Origin: ZC4RG30 sp039917615 | GTDB lineage: Bacteria > Pseudomonadota > Gammaproteobacteria > Steroidobacterales > Steroidobacteraceae | Assembly: GCA_039917615.1 (NCBI GenBank) | Contig: JBDSJD010000010.1 | Span: 1 to 64,000, forward strand | DNA: 64,000 nucleotides | Direction of reading: 5' to 3' | Translations under genes and position numbers: made by a program | In this document: piece by piece, positions 7,236 to 16,895 of the stretch | How the letters are laid out: the number at the start of each line of letters is the position of its first letter | Position numbering within the stretch: position 1 is the first letter of the stretch | The notes under the pieces: generated by a model | Database searches by the model: none | What the model was told of the DNA's origin: nothing | The model's input: the letters and a program-made list of their open reading frames with translations, nothing else

Positions 7236-8100
7236 TGAAGATCTGTTCCAGGTGCTTGTTCACCGTGCGCGGGCTGATGCCCAGGATCTGACCGATCTCG
7301 CGGTTGGATTTGCCGCGAGATAGCCACAGCAGCACCTCGGCTTCGCGGCCTGTCATGCCAAGCTGCTGCTGCAGGATCATCTGATCGTCGGTGGAACTTT
7401 TCTCGCTGAGCCTGAACAACAACTCGTCCGCGCCGATGGGGCTCAGCATTGCGCACTCCAGCTGCAGGCCACCAATACTGAGCTCGCAATGGGCGCCCTG
7501 CCCGCTCACCTCGTGCCGAAGTGCCAGCAGCTGGCACAGCATGGATTCGGGCAAGGCAGGCGCCTGTGTGGAGTCTGCGGGTGACAACTCTCCAAGCAAC
7601 GCCCTGGCCTTGGGTGTGCACCATTTCACCCTGCCCTGCAGATCAGTCGCCAGCAGGAATCGGCCAGAGGCATCCAGGGCTGCATTCGGACCATGCGCCA
7701 CCCGCGAGTTGTTCAGGTGCACGCGCATGCGCGCCAGCAGTTCCTCGACCACGATGGGCTTGGTCAAGTAGTCCACGCCACCGGCCGCGAGGCCCTGCAC
7801 GATGTGCTCGGTTTCGGAAAGCCCGGTCATGAAGATGACCGGTAGATGCGTCATCTGCGGCTTCTGCTTCAGGCGGCGACAGGCCTCGAAACCGTCGAGT
7901 CCAGGCATTACCGCATCCATCAGCACCAGATCCGGAGTGATCTGATCCACCAGACGCAGCGCGCTGTCACCGTCGGTGGCAATCAGCACAGTGTAGCCCG
8001 CGCCATCCAGCATGTCGGTGAGGAAACCCAGTGACTCTGGAGTGTCATCCACGACGAGCACGGTGTCGCGCGGATCGCTATGCAATTCATGTGCTCTCAC
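7171..8100 (-). CDS. Response regulator with LuxR-type HTH, partner of the permease-kinase
   Basis: The 309-residue protein consists of a receiver domain (acidic pair at 18-19, phosphoacceptor D62 in LVLMDAVMPG, lysine in YLTKPIV), a middle PAS-like stretch (FLLATDLQGRVKWCTP) and a C-terminal LuxR HTH (LTxREAEVL pattern, then SNREIGQILGISPRTVNKH). Its start overlaps the end of the upstream hybrid kinase by 14 bases, so the two are made together. The position between ureG and the urt/ure genes suggests it controls urea use. The 3' overlap with ureG means the two transcripts are antisense over 65 bases. Confidence 0.93.
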   Translation of the reverse strand: MRAHELHSDPRDTVLVVDDTPESLGFLTDMLDGAGYTVLIATDGDSALRLVDQITPDLVLMDAVMPGLDGFEACRRLKQKPQMTHLPVIFMTGLSETEHIVQGLAAGGVDYLTKPIVVEELLARMRVHLNNSRVAHGPNAALDASGRFLLATDLQGRVKWCTPKARALLGELSPADSTQAPALPESMLCQLLALRHEVSGQGAHCELSIGGLQLECAMLSPIGADELLFRLSEKSSTDDQMILQQQLGMTGREAEVLLWLSRGKSNREIGQILGISPRTVNKHLEQIFIKLGVENRASAAARAVRLLAQ

Positions 8101-11100
8101 GTAACCCCTCGATTGTTGTCATGTAGCGTTTCATGTCGAACTTCTCGACCATGCCGCGCAATGCCTGCACCAATGGCAAGGCTTGCGGCTCTTGTGCCTC
8201 GACATCGCGCAGCCGTGATTGTATGCCGCGCACATGCCCGATGAGACCCAGTTGCCAGAGATCTTCCAGGTGCTTGCCAACCTGCCCCAAGAGTTCCGGG
8301 CTGAATTGCAACACTGCCTCCGGACTGACCACGTGATTGGTGTAGCTCCATTCAAGATGCAACTGCGCCTGCAGCGCGGACAGCAGCATGGAGACTTCCA
8401 CCGGCTTCATGATGAAGCCGTCATGCAGGGCTGCCTCACTGCCTGGGGTGAATTCATGGGCATTGGCAGAAACGATCAGCATGCGCACGCGCTGCAATGC
8501 CGGAACCTCGCGCAACTGGCGAATCACATCCCAACCGGTGGCATCCGGCAGCGACAGATCGACCATGATCAGATCAGGCGTGTTCGCAGCCGCTGCCGCC
8601 GCTTCGCCGCCGGTATAAACCGCAGACACCTCGAAGCCCAGCGGCTGCAACAGCTCCAGCATGAACTGCACGTGGTTCACGTCATCGTCAATGATCAGAA
8701 TCCTGCGCCGCGCACCCTGATAGCCCCGAACGTGTCGCGACAGTTCGGCCGTTGAATCCTGCAGGGCTTCCGACAGCATCACGCGAACCGTGAACGTGGT
8801 GCCCACGCCCGGCGCGCTGCTCACCTTGATCTCTCCGCCCATGACCTGAGTCAGCAGCTTGGTAATCGTGAGGCCCAGGCCCGTGCCTGGCAAGGCGCGA
8901 ACTTCGGCATTGCCGCCGCGCTCGAATGGCTGGAAGACGCGCTCTATGTCTTGCGCGTCGATGCCCATGCCGGTATCGGACACCTCGAACTCAGCCACCT
9001 GGTTGCGATAGCGCACTTTCAGCGTCGCGTTGCCGCGCTGCGTGTATTTCACGGCATTGGAGAGCAGGTTGATCAGGATCTGCCGCAGGCGCTTTTCGTC
9101 GGTATGCACCACCATGGGAAGGTGCGGCGCCCGCTCGCAATGGAAGTCGATGCCCTTGCTTGCGGCCTGCAGGCGGAACATGTCTTCGAGCTGGTCCAGG
9201 AACTCGCCGAAATGCAGGCGGTTGCGGTTGAGCTTCATCACGCCGCCTTCGATGCGAGAGATGTCCAGCAGGCCGTCGATGAGGCTCGCCATGTGTTCGG
9301 CGCTGCGACGGATCACGCGCACGGCATTGGGCGGCGGCTCCGCCGCAGACCGCTCCATCAGCTGCGCATAACCGTAGATCGAGTTCAACGGCGTGCGGAT
9401 CTCATGACTCAGCCCGATGATGTAACGCGACTTGGCGAGGTTGGCAGATTCCGCCGACTCCTTGGCGCGCTGCAAGGCAGCGTCGGTCCGGTTGTGAGCG
9501 GATATTTCATCCATCAGCATGTTGGTCTGCCGCGCCGATTCGCTTTCCGCCGCGCGCCGATTCTCCTGCGCCAACACGATCACCCAGATGGCAATCGCCG
9601 ACAGTATGAAAAAGCTGAAGTAAACCAGCCATAACGTCGCACTGGTAGCCTCCCGCGCCGCATCACCAGGCGGAGCCATATGCGTGTAGATGAATGCCAG
9701 GATCATCGCGACCAGCAGGTTGGTGCCCAGCATCAGGCTGCAGAAACGCCCGGCCCGCGTGGCCGCGAGGGTGGCGAGCCGCACCGGCAAGATCTGCTTC
9801 AACCAGCGGTCAACCTGTTCGTCAACCCGCGCCCCTTCCTTGCACTGGTCCCCGCAGCGCGCATCCAGCGAGCAGCAAAGTGAGCAGATGGAACCGCCAT
9901 AGGCGGGACACAAGGCCATGTCTTCAGTTTCGAAGCGGTTCTCGCAGATCGTGCACACGCCGCCGATGTTGCGATTCTGAGGAATGCGCGCCAGGTAGTA
10001 ACGTCCCTTGGTCCACCACGCAATGGCGGGCGCCACCAGCATGGCTGTTACCAGTGCAATGAACGGCGAAACTACGCGGGCTGCTTCGCCCAGGGTTCCC
10101 AGGTGCGCCACGCTCGACAGGATCACCGACACCGCCAGCGCCCCGACTCCCACCGGGTTGACATCGTACAAATGCGCGCGCTTGAACTCGATGCCGCGGG
10201 GACTCAAACCCAGTGGCTTGTTGATCACAAGATCCGCCGTGATGGCGCCGATCCAGCCGGCCGCGAAATTGGCGTAGATGCCCAGCACGCTCTCGATGGC
10301 GCCGAAAATGCCCAGCTCCATGAGCAGCAACGCCAGCAGCACATTGAACACCAGCCATACCACGCGGCCCGGGTGCGCGTGGGTTACACGCGAAAAGAAA
10401 TTGGACCACGCGATGGAGCCAGCATAGGCGTTGGTAACGTTGATCTTGATCTGGCAGATCACCACGAACAATCCCGTAACCACCAGCGCCAGCGTGGGCG
10501 AACTGATCACCGCACCGAACACATGGTGATACATGGTGGTCGGGTCGTCGGCGAGCTCGGTGACCACGCCCGCCTGAATCAGCACCCAGACCAGAAACGA
10601 ACCAGCGAGCAGCTTCAGTCCGCCCATGAGCACCCAGCCCGGGCCGGTGACGAGTACCGCAGTCCACCAGGCGACCCGGTTGCCCTGCTTGCGGACTGGC
10701 AGAAAGCGCAGGTAGTCAACCTGCTCGCCGATCTGCGGCAATAGCGACAACAGCACCGAGGTGGCGGCTGCAAACAACAGCCAGTCGATATGCCCACCAC
10801 CACTGCCCAGCTTGCCGGAAAACTGAGTCCAACCCGCGATATCGCCGGGATTGCGCCAAGCGATATACGCAAGGGGCAATAGCTGCAGCACCAGCCAGAT
10901 CGGCTGCGTGATCATCTGGAACCGACTGATCAGACTGATGCCATACAAGGCGATTGGAATGACTATCAGCGCACTGATCAGGTGCGCTACCCAGATGGGG
11001 ATTTCGAACAGCAGCATCAATGCTGTGGACATGATGCTCGCTTCGATGGCGAAGAGCAGGAAGGTGAACGAGGCGTAGATCAGCGAAGTGATGGTAGAGC

Positions 11101-11488
11101 CGATGTAACCGAACCCGGCTCCGCGCGTCAGCAGGTCGATATCCACACCGTAGCGCGCCGCATACACACAAATCGGCACTCCTATCATGAACATCAGCAC
11201 GCAGAACGAAACGATCGCGCTCGCTGCGTTGGTGAAGCCATAGGAAAGGGTGATGGCACCGCCTATCGCTTCGCAGGCCAGGAAGGCAATCGGACCAAAA
11301 GCAGTGTTGCCTACGCGGAAGACCGACTTGCGCGCATCCGAGGCGGTATAGCGCAACGCGTAGTCCTCCAGTGTCTGGCTGGCAACCCATTGGTTGTACT
11401 GGCGGCGCTCCCTGATGATGCGTTGTCGTGGGCTCATGCTTCTTATTGGCGCAGAAATGTCCTGAAACCGGTTGGCGATGACAACCAT
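8087..11488 (-). CDS. NCS1-type permease fused to a hybrid sensor histidine kinase
   Basis: This is a single 1133-residue chain. Residues about 50-500 form roughly 12 membrane helices resembling NCS1 purine/cytosine/allantoin permeases (VFRVGNTAFGPIAFLACEAI; GEQVDYLRFLP). Residues 512-549 hold eight cysteines in CxxC-like spacing (C512, C515, C527, C535, C538, C539, C545, C549), a possible zinc ribbon. Two more helices lie at about 580-600 and 620-640. Then follow HisKA (H695 in GLSHEIRTPLN), HATPase (N811, DTGMGI 838-843, GTGLGL 868-873) and a receiver (D977, K1028). The design recalls CbrA, where an SLC5-type transporter is joined to a kinase. Urea or a purine-derived compound is the likely signal, inferred from the neighbours. 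RBS GGGAAGGG lies before the start. Confidence 0.92.
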   Translation of the reverse strand: MVVIANRFQDISAPIRSMSPRQRIIRERRQYNQWVASQTLEDYALRYTASDARKSVFRVGNTAFGPIAFLACEAIGGAITLSYGFTNAASAIVSFCVLMFMIGVPICVYAARYGVDIDLLTRGAGFGYIGSTITSLIYASFTFLLFAIEASIMSTALMLLFEIPIWVAHLISALIVIPIALYGISLISRFQMITQPIWLVLQLLPLAYIAWRNPGDIAGWTQFSGKLGSGGGHIDWLLFAAATSVLLSLLPQIGEQVDYLRFLPVRKQGNRVAWWTAVLVTGPGWVLMGGLKLLAGSFLVWVLIQAGVVTELADDPTTMYHHVFGAVISSPTLALVVTGLFVVICQIKINVTNAYAGSIAWSNFFSRVTHAHPGRVVWLVFNVLLALLLMELGIFGAIESVLGIYANFAAGWIGAITADLVINKPLGLSPRGIEFKRAHLYDVNPVGVGALAVSVILSSVAHLGTLGEAARVVSPFIALVTAMLVAPAIAWWTKGRYYLARIPQNRNIGGVCTICENRFETEDMALCPAYGGSICSLCCSLDARCGDQCKEGARVDEQVDRWLKQILPVRLATLAATRAGRFCSLMLGTNLLVAMILAFIYTHMAPPGDAAREATSATLWLVYFSFFILSAIAIWVIVLAQENRRAAESESARQTNMLMDEISAHNRTDAALQRAKESAESANLAKSRYIIGLSHEIRTPLNSIYGYAQLMERSAAEPPPNAVRVIRRSAEHMASLIDGLLDISRIEGGVMKLNRNRLHFGEFLDQLEDMFRLQAASKGIDFHCERAPHLPMVVHTDEKRLRQILINLLSNAVKYTQRGNATLKVRYRNQVAEFEVSDTGMGIDAQDIERVFQPFERGGNAEVRALPGTGLGLTITKLLTQVMGGEIKVSSAPGVGTTFTVRVMLSEALQDSTAELSRHVRGYQGARRRILIIDDDVNHVQFMLELLQPLGFEVSAVYTGGEAAAAAANTPDLIMVDLSLPDATGWDVIRQLREVPALQRVRMLIVSANAHEFTPGSEAALHDGFIMKPVEVSMLLSALQAQLHLEWSYTNHVVSPEAVLQFSPELLGQVGKHLEDLWQLGLIGHVRGIQSRLRDVEAQEPQALPLVQALRGMVEKFDMKRYMTTIEGLREST

Positions 11489-11638
11489 TCCGCCCTTCCC
11501 TACGTCATTTGCCCCATCCCGGCTACGTCAATCGACGCGTATCGCCCGTGATGGGGTTCTCATAACTTCTTCCATGCACGCCGCGGGCCGGATTCCCGCC
11601 GGAAGCGCATTTACCAACTGACAGAAGGACACACTCCC

Positions 11639-12664
11639 ATGGGTTATGAATTGGTCTCCTCTTCGAGTCCCCGGCTCGCCGGCTCGCCACTGACGGGCGC
11701 AACGAAGTGCATCATCGCCGGTGTGGCTGCGGCTGTGGCGGCTGCCGTTGCCCCGGTTGCCAATGCCGGTATCGAATTGGGTGAGGGCCTCAGCGTTACC
11801 GGCTTCGTTGACATGTCGTACTCTTCCAACAGTAACGACGGCGCACCAGGTGCCTTCGGCATAGATCAGGTCGAGACCGACTTCCTGTATGCAGGTTCCA
11901 ATGGTGTTTCCGCCCAGGTAGACATCGAGTACGGCGAGGACGCGTCGGATATCTCAGGCGCGGACGACACCTTTGTCGAACAGGCCTTCATCACCAAGAA
12001 GTTCAACGACCAGTTCAGCATGAAAGTCGGGCGCTTCCTGAGCTACAGCGGCTGGGAAACCGAAGAGCCTACCGGCTTGTTCCAGTACAGCGGCGTCGGC
12101 TATGCCAAGTACTTCTACGGCTACTACCAGCAGGGCGTTTCGGCTACTTACAACGGTGGGAAGTTTGCCCTCATGGGGTCCCTCGTCAACGACGTCTTCG
12201 GGTACACACCCGGCGGTCCGGTTGAAAGCTCTACCAAAGACATGGGTTACGAACTCGGCGTGGCGATAATGCCGGTGGAAGGGCTGACCGCGAAGCTTTT
12301 CTACATGTCGGACAAGAAGACAGACCGGGATGTGTTCAACCTCTGGGCTTCGTATGCGATGGGCGGCTTCACCTTCGCAGCCGAATACAACGACGGCGAT
12401 TTCAGCGCTGCAGGCAAAGGTGATGGCTTCCTGCTGATGGGCAACTACGCCTCCGGACCATGGGGCGTCACCCTGCGTTACCACGACTGGGACATTGAGA
12501 ACGGCCTCGGCACATCTATCGACAAGGTAACGGGTTTCACCCTGTCGCCCAGCTACAAGGTCGGCAAGAACCTGCTGCTTGTGGCGGAGTACAGAAAAGA
12601 CAACGTCAAAGCCGGCGGCGGTGATTCGAATACGTTCGCACTGGAAGCGCTGTTCACGTTCTGA
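11639..12664 (+). CDS. Outer-membrane beta-barrel protein linked to urea uptake
   Basis: The 341-residue protein has a signal peptide (hydrophobic AAAVAAAVAPVANA after a long polar leader). The mature part is rich in alternating strands and aromatic girdles (VTGFVDMSYSS; AEYNDGDFS; GVTLRYHDWD) and the chain ends in phenylalanine (LEALFTF), the C-terminal signal for BAM-assembled barrels. It resembles the OmpL/BBP2-type porin-like proteins. Placed 33 bases before urtA and divergent from the permease-kinase, it is probably the outer-membrane route for urea or short amides. That role is inferred from position. Confidence 0.8.
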   Translation: MGYELVSSSSPRLAGSPLTGATKCIIAGVAAAVAAAVAPVANAGIELGEGLSVTGFVDMSYSSNSNDGAPGAFGIDQVETDFLYAGSNGVSAQVDIEYGEDASDISGADDTFVEQAFITKKFNDQFSMKVGRFLSYSGWETEEPTGLFQYSGVGYAKYFYGYYQQGVSATYNGGKFALMGSLVNDVFGYTPGGPVESSTKDMGYELGVAIMPVEGLTAKLFYMSDKKTDRDVFNLWASYAMGGFTFAAEYNDGDFSAAGKGDGFLLMGNYASGPWGVTLRYHDWDIENGLGTSIDKVTGFTLSPSYKVGKNLLLVAEYRKDNVKAGGGDSNTFALEALFTF

Positions 12665-12697
12665 CGGCTGCCACAGACCACTTATTTGCAGGGGAAT

Positions 12698-14029
12698 ATG
12701 ATGAAATCAAGACGCATGTTTATCAAGACAACTGCTATTAGCGTGACCGCTGCGGTGGCGCTGCTTGCGGGTTGTGCGAAGAAGGCCGATGAAGCGGCGG
12801 CGCCGGCCGCTCCCGTCGAAACCATCAAGGTCGGTGTTCTGCACTCGCTCTCTGGAACCATGGCCATCAGCGAAACCACGCTGAAAGACACGGTTCTGAT
12901 GATGATCGACGAACAGAACAAGAAGGGTGGCGTGCTGGGCAAGAAGCTGGAGGCCGTTGTCGTGGACCCAGCGTCCGACTGGCCGTTGTTCGCCACCAAG
13001 GCGTCGGAGCTACTGGAGAAGGACAAGGTTGCAGTGGTATTCGGCTGCTGGACCAGCTCGTCCCGCAAGTCGGTGCTGCCGGTGTTCGAGAAGGACAATG
13101 GCCTGCTTTTCTATCCCGTGCAGTACGAGGGTGAAGAGTCGTCCAAGAACGTGTTCTACACCGGCGCCGCGCCCAACCAGCAGGCCATTCCTGCAGTTGA
13201 CTACCTGATGAAGGAAGTCAAGGTGAAGCGCTGGGTGCTGGAGGGCACGGACTACGTTTATCCGCAGACCACCAACAAGATCCTGAAGGCCTATCTCATG
13301 TCGAAGGGCGTGGCCGAAGGGGACATCAGCGTGAACTACACGCCGTTCGGTCATGCCGACTGGCAGTCGCGAGTGGCCGCGATCAAGAAGTTCGGTTCGG
13401 CTGGCAAGAAGACGGCGGTGGTGTCGACCATCAACGGCGACGCCAACGTGCCTTTCTACAAGGAACTGGCCGCACAGAAGATCTCGGCGGAGGACATCCC
13501 CGTCGTAGCCTTCTCGGTGGGTGAAGAGGAGCTCTCGGGTATCGACACCAAGGATCTCGTCGGTCACCTCGCCGCCTGGAATTACTTCATGACAGCGGAC
13601 AGCCCGCTGAACAAGGAGTGGATTACCAAGTGGCATGCGTTCACCAAGAACGACAAGCGGACCTTCAACGATCCGATGGAAGCCACGGTGATTGGATTCC
13701 AGCTGTGGGTAGCCGCAGCCGAGAAGGCTGGCTCGACGGATCCTGACAAGGTTGGCGAGGCGATCATTGGTCTCGAGGTTCCGAACCTGACCGGTGGCGT
13801 TGCCAAGATGCTGCCCAACCACCACCTGACCAAGCCGGTGCTCATCGGCGAAGTGCGGGCGGATGGCCAGTTCGACACCGTGTGGAAGACCGAAGGCACC
13901 GTGCCAGGCGACGCCTGGACGGATTTCCTGCCGGCCAGCAAGGATGTGGAAGCCGACTGGGTAACCCTCAAGTGCGGCAACTACAACACGAAGACGAAGG
14001 TTTGCTCCGGTACGGTAATTCCGAAGTAG
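12698..14029 (+). CDS. urtA: Urea ABC transporter substrate-binding protein UrtA
   Basis: The 443-residue periplasmic binding protein has a lipoprotein-type signal (LLAGC) and a Peripla_BP_5-like body with IKVGVLHSLSGTMAISE, a hallmark start of UrtA, and FGCWTSSSRKSVLPVFE. It captures urea and hands it to UrtBC. The start at 12698 (ATGATG) follows CAGGGGAAT directly. A TTG at 12686 is less likely. Conserved order urtABCDE follows. The gene is separated from urtB by 85 bases containing a strong hairpin that may keep UrtA more abundant than the membrane subunits. Confidence 0.95.
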   Translation: MMKSRRMFIKTTAISVTAAVALLAGCAKKADEAAAPAAPVETIKVGVLHSLSGTMAISETTLKDTVLMMIDEQNKKGGVLGKKLEAVVVDPASDWPLFATKASELLEKDKVAVVFGCWTSSSRKSVLPVFEKDNGLLFYPVQYEGEESSKNVFYTGAAPNQQAIPAVDYLMKEVKVKRWVLEGTDYVYPQTTNKILKAYLMSKGVAEGDISVNYTPFGHADWQSRVAAIKKFGSAGKKTAVVSTINGDANVPFYKELAAQKISAEDIPVVAFSVGEEELSGIDTKDLVGHLAAWNYFMTADSPLNKEWITKWHAFTKNDKRTFNDPMEATVIGFQLWVAAAEKAGSTDPDKVGEAIIGLEVPNLTGGVAKMLPNHHLTKPVLIGEVRADGQFDTVWKTEGTVPGDAWTDFLPASKDVEADWVTLKCGNYNTKTKVCSGTVIPK

Positions 14030-14053
14030 TTCCTCAAGTTCAGACAGAAGAAC

Positions 14054-14079
14054 GTTCCCGGCCTGCAAGGGCCGGGAAC
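14054..14079 (+). promoter_or_regulatory. Perfect hairpin between urtA and urtB
   Basis: GTTCCCGGCC (14054-14063) pairs exactly with GGCCGGGAAC (14070-14079) around a 6-base loop. No T run follows, so it is not a standard terminator. In binding-protein operons such a stem after the first gene commonly protects the upstream mRNA and lowers expression of the following genes. Confidence 0.7.
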
Positions 14080-14114
14080 CCTGGCCCCGACCCGTCCAAT
14101 CGAGGCATAGTCCA

Positions 14115-15779
14115 TTGATCATGCGAAACCTGCTGGCGCTGGGCGTCGTCCTCGGTCTGTTTGCAGCGACCTGTCCTGTGCAAGGCGCAACCCCCGAATT
14201 ACCCCCGACGTCGGTCATTCCCACCGACGCCAAACTTGATTCCCTTCTCGCGACGCTGCCCGACGCGGATTACGCGACGAAGGTTGAGATTGCTACGCGC
14301 CTGGGTTCTGAAGGCAGTCCTGCCGCACGCCGTACGCTGGCTGCCCTGCTTGGCGGCGAGCTCTATTACAAAAACTCGGATCGATCCCTGGTTTCTGTCG
14401 GTAAAGACAGCAAGCCGCCGCAAGCTGTCGACATCAACAGTGGCAAATCGCTGGGGGTGATCCCCACCAGTGAGCTGACTCGGATCGGGATCAACAACCT
14501 GCTGCGCAAGGTCGCGCGCGGAGCTCTCGCCGGGCTGCAGCTCGCGAGTGAAGATGCAGGCATCCGGCTGACTGCCGTGCAGGAGCTGATGGGCACCATT
14601 GATGCGGAAGGTGCCGCATTGCTGCGGCCCCGCCTCGCACTCGAGAAGAATGAAGAGGTTCGTGCGCAGATCGTCGACGCGCTGGCGCTTCATGACCTAT
14701 CCGACAGCGATGCCGCGAAGCGCCTTGCGGCCGTGACGGAGCTAAAGGGTAATCTACATACCGAAGTTTACAATCGCCTTCTGCCGATGGTTACTGCTGA
14801 CGCCACTGGCGGCTTCAGCGAGCCAGACGCGACCGTGCGTGCCGCTGCCAATGAGTCACTGGCGACGATCAAACGCTGGCGCACTTTCAATGGCATTGTC
14901 GAGATGATGTTTTTCGGGCTATCCCTGGGTTCCGTGCTGATGCTGGCAGGCATTGGCCTCGCCATCACCTTCGGTGTGATGGGCGTGATCAACATGGCGC
15001 ATGGCGAAATGATGATGATCGGCGCCTATAGCGTTTACGTGGTCCAGCAGCTGATGCCGAGCCACATCGGCAGCTCGGTCCTGATTGCCATTCCGGTGGC
15101 CTTTTTGGCGGCGGGCCTCGTTGGTGTGGCCATCGAGCGCGGCATCGTGCGATTTCTCCATGGCCGGCCGCTCGAAACATTGCTTGCAACTTTTGGGGTG
15201 AGCCTGATCCTGCAGCAGCTGGTGCGGGATATATTCAGTCCGAACAACCGCCCCGTGGAGGTGCCATCGTGGATGGCCGGCTCCCTGCGTTTCAACGATG
15301 TGTTGTCGTTTACCTATTCGCGCATCTACATCATCCTGTTCGCTGCACTGGTATTCGTGCTGCTGATGCTGGTCCTCAAGCGCACGAATCTTGGCCTTCA
15401 TGTGCGTGCGGTTTCGCAGAACCGGGCCATGGCCCGGGCCATGGGTATCAAGACGGACTGGGTGGATGCGATGACATTCGGCCTTGGCTCTGGCATTGCA
15501 GGTGTGGCGGGCGTGGCGCTGAGCCAGCTCACGAACGTGGGTCCGAACCTGGGCCAGAGCTACATCGTGGACTCCTTCATGGTCGTGGTATTCGGCGGTG
15601 TCGGCAGTTTGTGGGGAACGCAGATCAGCGGTCTGTCGCTGGGGGTTGCCAGCAAGGTGCTCGAGCCCGCCGCAGGGGCTGTGCTGGCCAAGATTCTCGT
15701 GCTGGTGGCGCTGATCATCTTCATCCAGCGCAAGCCACGTGGGTTGTTCCCGCAACGCGGTCGCGCGGCAGAGGGCTGA
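14115..15779 (+). CDS. urtB: Urea ABC transporter permease UrtB
   Basis: The 554-residue protein has a signal sequence and a periplasmic N-terminal extension of about 260 residues with HEAT-like segments (TRLGSEGSPAARRTLAALL), then a LivH-type membrane domain (GLAITFGVMGVINMAHGEMMMIGAY). The extension is usual in proteobacterial UrtB. It forms the membrane channel with UrtC. Start choice is between TTG 14115 and ATG 14121. CGAGG at 14101-14105 is nine bases from the TTG, which I favour slightly. UrtC begins three bases after the stop. Confidence 0.94.
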   Translation: MIMRNLLALGVVLGLFAATCPVQGATPELPPTSVIPTDAKLDSLLATLPDADYATKVEIATRLGSEGSPAARRTLAALLGGELYYKNSDRSLVSVGKDSKPPQAVDINSGKSLGVIPTSELTRIGINNLLRKVARGALAGLQLASEDAGIRLTAVQELMGTIDAEGAALLRPRLALEKNEEVRAQIVDALALHDLSDSDAAKRLAAVTELKGNLHTEVYNRLLPMVTADATGGFSEPDATVRAAANESLATIKRWRTFNGIVEMMFFGLSLGSVLMLAGIGLAITFGVMGVINMAHGEMMMIGAYSVYVVQQLMPSHIGSSVLIAIPVAFLAAGLVGVAIERGIVRFLHGRPLETLLATFGVSLILQQLVRDIFSPNNRPVEVPSWMAGSLRFNDVLSFTYSRIYIILFAALVFVLLMLVLKRTNLGLHVRAVSQNRAMARAMGIKTDWVDAMTFGLGSGIAGVAGVALSQLTNVGPNLGQSYIVDSFMVVVFGGVGSLWGTQISGLSLGVASKVLEPAAGAVLAKILVLVALIIFIQRKPRGLFPQRGRAAEG

Positions 15780-15782
15780 TTC

Positions 15783-16895
15783 ATGTCCCCCTCTTCTCCT
15801 TTTCTGGGCAGCCTGTTCCGGACTGATCGCGGCGGCACGATTTTTCTGGGATTGCTGGCTCTGGCCGCAATCCTGGTGCCGGTCCTCCATCTGACGGTGC
15901 CTGAGTCATCGCCATTGCACATGTCCGGCTACACCGTGACGCTGATCGGCAAGTATCTGAGCTACGCGGTGCTGGCGCTCGCCGTGGATCTGGTCTGGGG
16001 ATTCTGCGGCATCCTGAGCCTGGGTCACGCAGCCTTCTTTGCGCTGGGCGGATATGCCATGGGCATGTATCTCATGCGCCAGATCGGCACGCGGGGTGTC
16101 TATGGCGACCCGATCCTGCCGGACTTCATGGTGTTCCTGAACTGGAAGGAGCTCCCCTGGTTCTGGCATGGCTTCGACATGTTCTGGTTTGCCATGGTGA
16201 TGGTGGTGCTGGCGCCCGGCATCCTCGCGTTGGTGTTCGGCTGGTTTGCATTTCGCTCGCGCGTTACGGGCGTGTATCTCTCGATCATCACGCAGGCCAT
16301 GACCTATGCGCTGATGCTCGCGTTTTTTCGCAACGACATGGGCTTCGGTGGCAACAATGGCTTCACCGATTTCAAGGACCTGCTCGGTTTCAAGATAGCC
16401 ACTCCCGGCATGCGGGCCTCGCTGTTTGTCGCCACGGCCACTGCTCTGGCAACTGGATACCTGCTGTGCCGATGGATCGTGTCATCCCGTGCGGGGCGGG
16501 TGGTAATGGCAATTCGTGACGCGGAGAGCCGCACGCGGTTCATAGGTTATCGCGTCGAGTCATACAAGCTCTGGGTGTTCGTGTTTTCCGCAGTGCTGGC
16601 CGGCATTGCGGGCGCGCTGTACGTGCCGCAGATCGGCATCATCAATCCCAGCGAGTTCAGCCCCATCAATTCCATCGAGGTGGTGATCTGGGTGGCCATC
16701 GGTGGTCGCGGCACACTCTACGGTGCGATTGCCGGCGCCATCATCGTGAACTACGCCAAGACCTGGTTCACCTCTGCCCTGCCCAGTGCATGGCTGTACC
16801 TGCTCGGCGCCCTGTTCATTCTCACGACACTGCTGTTGCCCACCGGTGTCGTCGGACTGATCCGATCGCGGAAGGCCAAGGGACGGTCCACGTGA
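15783..16895 (+). CDS. urtC: Urea ABC transporter permease UrtC
   Basis: The 370-residue LivM-type permease has about ten membrane helices, with VDLVWGFCGILSLGHAAFFA and GVYLSIITQAMTYALML typical of UrtC, and YVPQIGIINPSEFSP in the cytoplasmic coupling region. It pairs with UrtB in the inner membrane. Its TGA overlaps the GTG start of urtD (GTGA), which gives translational coupling. Confidence 0.94.
   Translation: MSPSSPFLGSLFRTDRGGTIFLGLLALAAILVPVLHLTVPESSPLHMSGYTVTLIGKYLSYAVLALAVDLVWGFCGILSLGHAAFFALGGYAMGMYLMRQIGTRGVYGDPILPDFMVFLNWKELPWFWHGFDMFWFAMVMVVLAPGILALVFGWFAFRSRVTGVYLSIITQAMTYALMLAFFRNDMGFGGNNGFTDFKDLLGFKIATPGMRASLFVATATALATGYLLCRWIVSSRAGRVVMAIRDAESRTRFIGYRVESYKLWVFVFSAVLAGIAGALYVPQIGIINPSEFSPINSIEVVIWVAIGGRGTLYGAIAGAIIVNYAKTWFTSALPSAWLYLLGALFILTTLLLPTGVVGLIRSRKAKGRST

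Noticed and set aside
9924..10667. Minus-strand frame of 247 codons inside the permease-kinase
   Set aside because: Same strand but other frame of a certain gene; composition is that of a shadow.
14919..15890. Minus-strand open frame of 323 codons
   Set aside because: It lies opposite urtB, is rich in His, Gln and Arg as GC-rich shadow frames are, and has no motif.
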